Of a DNA stretch of 8,841 nt, positions 1-5,719 are shown piece by piece. Below the pieces are notes generated by a model. It was not told the origin of the DNA. It was given only the letters and a program-made list of their open reading frames with translations, and did no database searches. Source of the stretch: JBBIJO01 sp037445895. Its GTDB lineage: Bacteria; Bacteroidota; Ignavibacteria; Kapaibacteriales; UBA2268. The stretch spans positions 1-8,841 of the forward strand of contig JBBIJO010000039.1 in assembly GCA_037445895.1 (NCBI GenBank). Reading direction: 5' to 3'. Position 1 is the first letter of the stretch; each line of letters opens with the position of its first letter. Both the position numbers and the translations under genes were made by a program.

Positions 1-359
1 GTGGAGATGGCGGGAGTTGAACCCGCGTCCGAAGAGCTTCACCCGAAGTTACTACATACTTAGTCGTTCTTTTAGTTTCGCCTTCGAACGAACCGAACGA
101 CAGGTCTTCCGAAGGCTATCGGTTGTGAAATTTCACTAATGAACCAACCGAAAATCCATTAGCTAGCCTATCTATTTGCCACACCCTTTACCGAACCGAC
201 AGGCAAATCCGATGAAGGATGTTAACTGCGTGAATTATGCAGCTAAAGCGTATGAATTATCGGCATTTTTTGTTTACCGTTTGAATTTACGTGCAACCCC
301 GGCAAAGCACGGTATGCAACTTTCAGGCTCATTCACCTCGTCGAAGCCATTTCATCCCC
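1..359 (-). ncRNA. ssrA: tmRNA (transfer-messenger RNA), 3' CCA end cut by window edge
   Basis: tmRNA rescues ribosomes stalled on broken mRNAs: it enters as alanyl-tRNA, then serves as a short mRNA that adds a degradation tag. Read on the minus strand, the RNA begins GGGGATGAAATGGC at 359 and ends CATCTCCAC at 1. The first seven bases pair with CATCTCC (one G-U pair) to form the acceptor stem. A five-pair T arm lies at 10-26 (GCGGG / CCCGC around TTCAACT). A tag reading frame ending YALAA-stop lies mid-molecule, followed by a structured region consistent with the pseudoknots. The mature length would be about 361 nt, close to the 363 nt of E. coli; the last two bases of CCA lie outside the window. 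The gene is divergent from mrdA. I could not identify a convincing promoter: GTTCTTTG at 374-367 is only a partial match to TAnnTTTG. Confidence 0.96.
235..264 (-). other. tmRNA proteolysis-tag reading frame (ADNSYALAA)
   Basis: On the minus strand, codons GCC GAT AAT TCA TAC GCT TTA GCT GCA followed by TAA encode A-D-N-S-Y-A-L-A-A. The YALAA end is the classic ClpXP/ClpAP-type recognition end of ssrA tags. The preceding bases (AAAAAT) are A-rich, so the exact resume codon is inferred. GCC (Ala) is the usual kind of resume codon and gives a nine-residue encoded tag; resuming one or two codons earlier would add Asn or Lys-Asn. Confidence 0.85.
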
Positions 360-461
360 AAATTTCCAAAGAACAGTATAATTACTTAAATACCTTTTTA
401 AAAGTAACGAGATTCTGCAAATTATATTGCATAATTAATTTTTTATGATGATTTCTTTTGG

Positions 462-469
462 TAAATTTG
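462..469 (+). promoter_or_regulatory. candidate -7 box (TAAATTTG) for mrdA
   Basis: TAAATTTG matches the Bacteroidota -7 consensus TAnnTTTG at all six fixed positions. It lies 30 bp before the ATG at 500, which fits a leader of about 25 nt. No good -33 TTTG/TTG element is visible at the usual distance upstream, so this is only a candidate. The same eight bases occur upstream of the lipoprotein gene at 2327-2334. Confidence 0.4.
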
Positions 470-499
470 TATCTTGTTTAGTGTTTAGTGTCGGATTTG

Positions 500-2287
500 A
501 TGGAAGCAAATCTTAAAACTCGATATAATTTTGCCGTTGCAATTTTGTTGATTGCTTTACTCTTTTTCTTTGGTCGCTTGTTCTATTTGCAAATATTAAA
601 AGGTGGTGTTTATAAGCTTCGGAGCGAAACCCAAGCAATCAAAGCACAAATAATTTATCCTTTCCGTGGGAATTTTTACGATAGGAATGGAAATCTGATT
701 GTCTATAATGCTCCCTCTTATTCATTGCAATTGTTTTTAGGAAGCTTTCGCAAAGATAGAATCCCCCTTCTTGCACATCTTTTGGGAATGGACTCTTCGG
801 AGGTTTTCAACCTAATCCTTAATAGCGAAAAATACTATAGATACGGCGATATTAAAATTCTTCGTGATTTAGATCTCGAAACAGTTCAAAAAATCGAAGA
901 AAATTTTGAATATCTACCGGGAGTCGAGATTGTCAGCGAATCGAAAAGGATTTACAACCTTCCAGCAAAAATGAGCCATATTATTGGCTACATTCAAGAA
1001 ATAAGCAAAGAAGAATTAGAAACCGAGCAATACTACTCGATTGGCGATTTGGTAGGCAAAACTGGACTGGAAAAGACTTTCGAGAACGAACTGCGCGGGC
1101 AAAAAGGGAAAAAGTTTGTTGGATTGTTGGCTTATGGATTAAAAACCACAAAATTCAACGAAGGCAGAACCGATCAACCTGTTAAAAATGGGGACGACTT
1201 ATTCTTGACAATCGATGCTCGACTTCAAATTAAAGCAGAAGAGTTGCTCGAAGGCAAACGCGGTGCAATCGTAGCAATCGACCCGAACAATGGCGAAATC
1301 CTTGCACTGGTAAGTAAACCCGATTTTGATGTGTCGCAATTAAACGGAAAGAACTTTATTCTTTACTATAATCAGCTAATTGGCGACAAGGAAAAGCCGC
1401 TTCTTAACCGCGCAATCCAATCGAGTTACCCACCGGGTTCGACTTGGAAACCATTGATGGCATTGGCAGCATTGCAAGAAGGTGTCATTACCGAAAATAC
1501 AACGTTATATTGCCCGGGAAGTTTTCAATACGGCAATAGGTCGTATGGTTGCCACGGAGCACATGGTATGGTCAACGTTCGGCGAGCCATTCAATCATCT
1601 TGCAACGTCTTTTTCTATCAAGTTGCATTGAAACTCCAAATAGAGAGACTTGGAAAGTGGGGTCGTGAGTTTGGCTTTGGTCAACAAACAGGAATTGATT
1701 TGCCATACGAAAAAGCGGGAATTATGCCAACGATTGAGTGGCTCGAAAAAAGATACGGGAAAAATCGTTACCCCAAAGGTGCAGTTGTAAACTACGGCAT
1801 TGGCCAAGGCGAAATCAACGTTACTCCATTACAACTTGCTTGCTACGTCGCAACAATTGCTAACGGAGGCATATATTATCGCCCACATTTAGTTAGAGCA
1901 ATAAGAAATAGCTTGCTCAACCAAGTCTCGTACCTCGAAGTCGAAAACAGAAATCTAAATCTAAATCCAAAAGTCGTCGAAATTGTAAAGAATGGAATGT
2001 TCGATGTTGTAAATGTCCCAGGCGGGACCGCATTCGGAATTAAATTAGCCGGCTATGATGTGTGTGGTAAAACCGGAACTGCTCAAAACCCGGGGGGCCG
2101 AGATCATTCTTGGTTTATCTCCTTTGCTCCGAAAGATTCGCCCCGAATCGCAATAGCTGTATTGGTGGAGAATGCAGGATTTGGCGCAGTCGTTGCGGCA
2201 CCTATCGCACATGAATTACTAAAAACGTTCTTTAATATTCAGGAACCTACCTTGCAAATTGATTCCACTAAATTTTTTAATGATTAA
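500..2287 (+). CDS. mrdA: Penicillin-binding protein 2 (peptidoglycan D,D-transpeptidase)
   Basis: PBP2 is an inner-membrane, periplasm-facing transpeptidase that cross-links peptidoglycan, normally with the RodA polymerase and the MreBCD elongation complex. From the ATG at 500 the protein is 595 aa, typical for the family. Residues about 10-32 form one N-terminal membrane anchor. Residues about 48-216 are the PBP dimerisation domain, containing RGNFYDRNG and VGKTGLE motifs. The transpeptidase domain follows with all three active-site motifs: STWK (Ser314, Lys317), SCN (Ser367-Asn369) and KTG (524-526, in CGKTGTAQNP). No catalytic residue is missing. An in-frame GTG at 488 would add four residues; neither start has a strong ribosome site, and ATG was preferred. 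The usual neighbours mreBCD and rodA are absent from this window: a tmRNA gene lies upstream and a lipoprotein gene downstream, so the gene may be detached from the shape cluster or lie at its edge. Confidence 0.95.
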   Translation: MEANLKTRYNFAVAILLIALLFFFGRLFYLQILKGGVYKLRSETQAIKAQIIYPFRGNFYDRNGNLIVYNAPSYSLQLFLGSFRKDRIPLLAHLLGMDSSEVFNLILNSEKYYRYGDIKILRDLDLETVQKIEENFEYLPGVEIVSESKRIYNLPAKMSHIIGYIQEISKEELETEQYYSIGDLVGKTGLEKTFENELRGQKGKKFVGLLAYGLKTTKFNEGRTDQPVKNGDDLFLTIDARLQIKAEELLEGKRGAIVAIDPNNGEILALVSKPDFDVSQLNGKNFILYYNQLIGDKEKPLLNRAIQSSYPPGSTWKPLMALAALQEGVITENTTLYCPGSFQYGNRSYGCHGAHGMVNVRRAIQSSCNVFFYQVALKLQIERLGKWGREFGFGQQTGIDLPYEKAGIMPTIEWLEKRYGKNRYPKGAVVNYGIGQGEINVTPLQLACYVATIANGGIYYRPHLVRAIRNSLLNQVSYLEVENRNLNLNPKVVEIVKNGMFDVVNVPGGTAFGIKLAGYDVCGKTGTAQNPGGRDHSWFISFAPKDSPRIAIAVLVENAGFGAVVAAPIAHELLKTFFNIQEPTLQIDSTKFFND

Positions 2288-2306
2288 TTTTTTTATGTGT
2301 AACTTT

Positions 2307-2334
2307 TTTGTGTGTAGTGTTTTATTTAAATTTG
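2307..2334 (+). promoter_or_regulatory. candidate Bacteroidota-type promoter for the repeat lipoprotein
   Basis: TTTG at 2307-2310 (-33-like) and TAAATTTG at 2327-2334 (perfect TAnnTTTG) are separated by 16 bp, slightly short of the spacing usually given for this promoter class. It lies in the 78-bp spacer after mrdA and 31 bp before the lipoprotein ATG. It suggests that the lipoprotein has its own transcript rather than depending on mrdA. Confidence 0.5.
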
Positions 2335-2353
2335 ATTGTTTCCAAAAACATAT

Positions 2354-2360
2354 AAAGAGG
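2354..2360 (+). promoter_or_regulatory. ribosome binding site deciding the lipoprotein start
   Basis: AAAGAGG ends five bases before ATG 2366. It selects this ATG over an in-frame upstream start at 2336, which would place ten extra residues in front of an otherwise perfect lipoprotein signal peptide. Confidence 0.7.
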
Positions 2361-2365
2361 TTTTT

Positions 2366-4506
2366 ATGAAAAGGTTCTATTTTTTATTGTTGGCTTGTTT
2401 TTTATCGTTTGCATTTTTTAGCTGCGAAAACAATAATAATGTTTCGAACGAAGAAAATATTTTCGCTGGCGTTCTTCTCGATGAACAGGATGTCCCCATT
2501 CCTTATGCAATCATAACCGCAGTCAAAGTAAGCGAAGGCAAAACCAATGTCTTGGTAAACGAACAAGTCGTTTTTCAGGATACTACCGACGAAGACGGTA
2601 ACTTTGAATTAAAAAATTTACCAACACCACTTGGCTCAATAAAAATAAGAATTCAACATCCCGATTTTAAACCATTCGAAGACTTTCTATTGACTTTGCT
2701 CGAAAACCAGCAGAGGAAAAAACTCCGCTTCCGATTACTCCATAACGATGATTGCTGCGGATTAATTACTATAAGAACATTGGGACAAGATTCGGCAGCT
2801 ATTGGAGATGTCGAAGTGAGAATCAACCGAAGGGAAAGCATCGTTCGAAAAGGGAAGACTAATGACAATGGAACAATTACTTTCGAAAGGGTATGTGCTG
2901 GCAACTATTGGGTTCGAATTGCAAAAGAAGGGTATCAAGTTATTGAACGGGAATTTGAACTCAAAGAGTGCGATACCTTAAATTTTGTTTATTTGTTGCA
3001 ACGCAAAGAAGTCGATTCTTGTTGTAATGGTGTTTTGAAAGTTGAAGTCAAGAATAAATCGAACGGTGAATTTTTAAACGGTTCTTTGGTCAAATTACGC
3101 AAGAATGGAACTTTGCTTACAACCCTAACTGTGAAAGAAAATCAAGCTGTATATTTCCGTGAACTATGCCCCGGAACATACAGCTTATTAATTATGAAAG
3201 AAGGGTTTAAGTCGGTTGAAAGAAATGTAACACTTGAATGCAATGATACAGCTTCGATTACCGAGGAATTGGAACAAGACACCTGTTGCAATAGTGTTGT
3301 TAGGGTCGAAGTAAAAAATAACGAAAATCAACCTATTTCCCAAGCAAAGATTACCATTTGGAAAAACGGAACAAAACTTGGATACTATTATACAAATAAC
3401 GATGGATATGTAATATTCCGCGAACTTTGCAAAGGAACATACGCTTTCGATATTCAAAGAGAAGGATACAAAGCGATAGAATTCAGCGTCGAGGTCGATT
3501 GTAATGAAGAAAAAGTTGTTACGAAAACTCTTGAAGCTACCGAACGAGACACCTGCTGCAATAATGTGATTGTTGTCCACGTGAAAGACAAAAATAATAA
3601 TGAAAACCTTAATGGAGCAAAAGTAAAGATGTGGCAAGGCGGCGCAGTTGTGCAAACGGAGACAGTTATCGAAGGTTCAGCAATTTTCCGAAACATTTGC
3701 CGCGGAAAATATGGATTCTCGATTCTTAAAGATACCTACAAAACAATTGAATTTTCAGTCGAGGTAGGTTGTGGTGATACTGTCGAGATAACCAAATACC
3801 TCGAACGCGAATCGAGCGATACTTGTTGCTTCGGAAAAGTTGTTCTGTATGTTAAGGATTCCACGGAAAACACCGCGCTTGGGAATGTTACAGTTAATCT
3901 TTGGAAGGGTTCAACAAAATTGGGTTACCAAACTACGAACCAAGACGGTCGCGTTGTGTTCGAAAATCTTTGTNNNNNNNNNNNNNNNNNNNNNNNNNNN
4001 NNNNNNNNNNNNNNNNNNNNNNNNNNNNNNNNNNNNNNNNNNNNNNNNNNNNNNNNNNNNNNNNNNNNNNNNNAACTACGAACCAAGACGGTCGCGTTGT
4101 GTTCGAAAATCTTTGTCCAGGTAATTATTCAATTTCTATTGCTCGAACTGGATACTACGGCAAAGAATTTACCTTCGAACTGGGTTGCAGCGAAACTCGC
4201 GAATTCGTTAAAAAAATTCTTCGAAAGACCGACGATACTTGCTGCACCGCTATACTGAAATTAAAGATTGTTGACGATTCAACCGGAGCCGCTATTTCTG
4301 GTGCCCGAGTAAGAATTATGTATGGGGGGACAGTAGTTGGCGACCCAGTTTCCAATTCCGAGGGTTGGGCTGCCGAAGATGGACTTTGTGCCCCAAGAAC
4401 ATATTCAATACGCGTTTCTGCCGAGGGTTACCAAGCGCGCGAATTTGAAATTACCTTCAGTGAATGTAATACAATCAAAGAAACCATTAGGCTGAACCAA
4501 GAATAA
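2366..4506 (+). CDS. Exported lipoprotein of six four-cysteine, transthyretin-like repeats (interrupted by an assembly gap)
   Basis: I do not recognise a named family for the whole protein. Residues 1-20 are a type II signal peptide (MKRF, a hydrophobic stretch, then FFSC); Cys20 would be lipidated, followed by an Asn/Glu-rich linker. Residues about 27-125 resemble a carboxypeptidase-regulatory-like beta-sandwich and have no cysteine. Six repeats of 88-91 residues follow, starting at nt 2747, 3014, 3278, 3548, 3818 and 4234. Each has D-x-C-C at its start, F-x-x-x-C-x-G-x-Y (diverged in the last copy) and K/R/A-x-G-Y segments as in PEGA/CarboxypepD_reg domains, and a fourth Cys about 24 residues later. 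100 Ns sit in repeat 5, and the frame differs across them by an amount that depends only on the arbitrary gap length. If the 43-bp overlap is collapsed, the gene is one 665-aa frame ending at TAA 4504-4506. The likely role is an exported structural or adhesive surface/periplasmic protein; its function is unknown. Confidence is high for lipoprotein plus repeats, moderate for the single intact gene. Confidence 0.8.
3931..4116 (+). repeat. exact 43-bp suffix/prefix duplication flanking the assembly gap
   Basis: The 43 bases that end at the gap (3931-3973) are identical to the 43 bases that start right after it (4074-4116). Removing one copy plus the Ns deletes 143 bp, after which the upstream and downstream frames agree and repeat 5 has 91 codons, matching its neighbours. 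This is what two overlapping contig ends joined with a default spacer would look like. Confidence 0.9.
3974..4073. other. assembly gap (100 Ns)
   Basis: Exactly 100 undetermined bases, the conventional placeholder for a scaffold gap of unknown size. It falls in repeat 5 of the lipoprotein gene and should not be read as real spacing or as a real frameshift. Confidence 0.99.
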
Positions 4507-4918
4507 GATTTTAAAGAAACAAGTTCATATAACGTAGGAATTTCACACATTATCAACCCACGGGTCAACCCGTGGGTTGATAATTGAATAGACATCATTA
4601 CCCAAAAGCACTTCGTCCATTAGGATAATTGACATATCACATCGTATCAATACAGCCGATTCTTTTCGACTTCCTGTTCAATCGATAAATATTTGCAGTT
4701 CTTCATACACTACCTTTCGAAGGTTCGGTCGCGAAAGGAACTTTTGCCTTTAAAATATACCTTACACATTCTAATTTTTTTAATAACAAAAACGATTCGA
4801 GAAGGCAGAACCCGGAACTACTTTAGTAATGTGTTTCAAGTCAATCCCATTAACCGAGTTATTTTTACGATTTTCTTGTTAATTTTGTTTGTTTGGGTAA
4901 GATAAGATTCAAGTTTGT
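4507..4918. other. 412-bp intergenic region with a palindrome, no convincing gene
   Basis: Between the lipoprotein stop and folP I see one strong palindrome (4549-4584) and a weak 7-bp inverted repeat (CCTTTCG at 4713-4719 with CGAAAGG at 4732-4738). A 70-codon TTG-initiated frame at 4693-4905 has no ribosome site and no recognisable motif and is not called. No tRNA-like fold was found. The folP promoter probably lies in the T-rich segment after about 4860, but no box there is well placed. Confidence 0.7.
4549..4584. repeat. perfect palindrome, 16-17-bp stem with tiny loop
   Basis: The left arm 4549-4565 (ATTATCAACCCACGGGT) is the exact reverse complement of 4568-4584, leaving two central bases, or a TCAA loop on a 16-bp stem. 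It sits 42 bp after the lipoprotein stop. No T-run follows on either strand, so it is not a textbook intrinsic terminator. It could still halt transcription, protect the 3' end of the lipoprotein mRNA, or be one copy of a dispersed REP-like element of the kind associated with IS200-type transposases. Which of these it is cannot be told from one copy. Confidence 0.85.
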
Positions 4919-5719
4919 ATGAAATTCCCTAAAATAATGGGTATTGTTAATGTAACTCCCGACTCGTTTTCCGATGGCGGATTATTCGTTAAACCCGAGG
5001 CAGCAGTTGAATGGGGGCTGAAATTAATCGAAGATGGTGCCGATATCCTCGATATTGGGGGCGAAAGCACACGTCCAAATTCGGAATCTATCAGTATTGC
5101 CGAAGAGTTAAAAAGAGTGATTCCAGTCATCGAAGGAATCAAAAAACGAAACCCCGAGGCGGTGATTTCCATCGACACAACGAAATATGAGGTTGCAAAG
5201 AAAGCTGTAGAGTCTGGTGCTACCATTATAAACGACGTCTCCGGGTTGCGTAACGATTTAAGGCTTGCCGAACTAGCCGCAGAAAGGAATTGCTCCTTAA
5301 TTATTATGCATATGCAAGGAACTCCGAAAACTATGCAGACTAACCCAACTTATGACAACGTTGTGGAGGAAATACTTCAATTCCTTCACCAACAAATAGA
5401 AGTTGCGAAACGCTATGGGGTAAAAACTATATTTGCCGATGTTGGAATTGGTTTCGGTAAAACCGTCGAACATAATTGGGAACTTTTGCGAAACCTCGAT
5501 AAATTCTCCCAACTTGGGGTTCCGCTTCTACTCGGCATTTCAAGGAAATCGTTTATCGGAAAGACTCTTAACATAGCAAATCCAATTGAAAGGGACATCC
5601 CAACATTGCTACTCCATTCTTTGCTTCTTCGTTTCGATATTGATACAATTCGTGTCCACAACGTGAAACAATTTCAAATGTTGAAAACTTTTTATGATAA
5701 TTTATACTTCAAAAATTAA
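4919..5719 (+). CDS. folP: Dihydropteroate synthase
   Basis: FolP joins p-aminobenzoate to 6-hydroxymethyl-7,8-dihydropterin pyrophosphate to make 7,8-dihydropteroate, a cytoplasmic step of folate synthesis and the sulfonamide target. The 266-aa length is normal for this TIM-barrel family. Signature segments run in order: MGIVNVTPDSFSDGG (7-21), DIGGESTRP (45-53), SIDT (84-87), NDVSG (105-109), MHMQGTP (130-136), D-V-G-I-G-F-G-K (174-181), GISRKSFIG (206-214) and RVHN (245-248). Two small departures stand out. The usual Pro after Asp174 is Val, and the loop after STRP reads N-S where G-A is common. The pterin-binding Asp174 and the SRK motif (208-210) are intact, so the enzyme should be active. 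The ATG at 4919 starts directly at the conserved N-terminus; no strong ribosome site is visible. The next gene starts 26 bp before its stop, so the two are probably cotranscribed. Confidence 0.96.
   Translation: MKFPKIMGIVNVTPDSFSDGGLFVKPEAAVEWGLKLIEDGADILDIGGESTRPNSESISIAEELKRVIPVIEGIKKRNPEAVISIDTTKYEVAKKAVESGATIINDVSGLRNDLRLAELAAERNCSLIIMHMQGTPKTMQTNPTYDNVVEEILQFLHQQIEVAKRYGVKTIFADVGIGFGKTVEHNWELLRNLDKFSQLGVPLLLGISRKSFIGKTLNIANPIERDIPTLLLHSLLLRFDIDTIRVHNVKQFQMLKTFYDNLYFKN

Larger units (their letters stand above)
2747..4503 (+). repeat. six tandem protein-coding repeats (~90 codons each)
   Basis: The units begin at 2747 (89 codons), 3014 (88), 3278 (90), 3548 (90), 3818 (91 once the gap overlap is collapsed) and 4234 (90, to the stop). 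Four cysteines are kept in every copy, two adjacent at the start, one near position 50 and one near position 74, while most other positions and the DNA itself have diverged. This indicates old duplications held by selection on the cysteine framework, not a recent expansion. Unit 6 is the most divergent around its third cysteine (EDGLC-APRTY instead of F-x-x-LC-x-G-x-Y). Confidence 0.9.

Noticed and set aside
367..374. GTTCTTTG on the minus strand as the tmRNA -7 box
   Set aside because: It is at the right distance from the tmRNA 5' end, but the TA of TAnnTTTG is missing and no -33 element is visible.
176..448. 90-codon open frame on the plus strand
   Set aside because: It lies largely antisense to the tmRNA gene, has no ribosome site and no recognisable motif; the structured RNA explains the sequence.
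3188..3655. 155-codon open frame on the minus strand inside the lipoprotein gene
   Set aside because: It is a shadow of the repeat coding sequence; its length follows from the codon bias of the plus-strand repeats.
2747..4503. CRISPR-like or recent tandem DNA repeat
   Set aside because: The periodicity exists at protein level only; DNA of the units is strongly diverged and there are no spacers or short conserved direct repeats.
3901..4506. separate downstream gene or true frameshift in the lipoprotein
   Set aside because: The frame change comes only from the arbitrary 100-N length plus the 43-bp duplicated flank; collapsing the overlap restores a single frame and a normal repeat length.
4549..4584. 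classical intrinsic terminator
   Set aside because: The stem is strong, but neither strand has a T-run immediately after it.
4693..4905. 70-codon open frame before folP
   Set aside because: It has a TTG start without a ribosome site, no recognisable domain and an AT-rich tail giving a spurious hydrophobic C-terminus; it ends 14 bp before folP and probably overlaps the folP promoter region.
4910..4917. CAAGTTTG as the -7 box of folP
   Set aside because: It ends one base before the ATG at 4919, so the transcript would start inside or after the start codon; the first T of the consensus is also missing.
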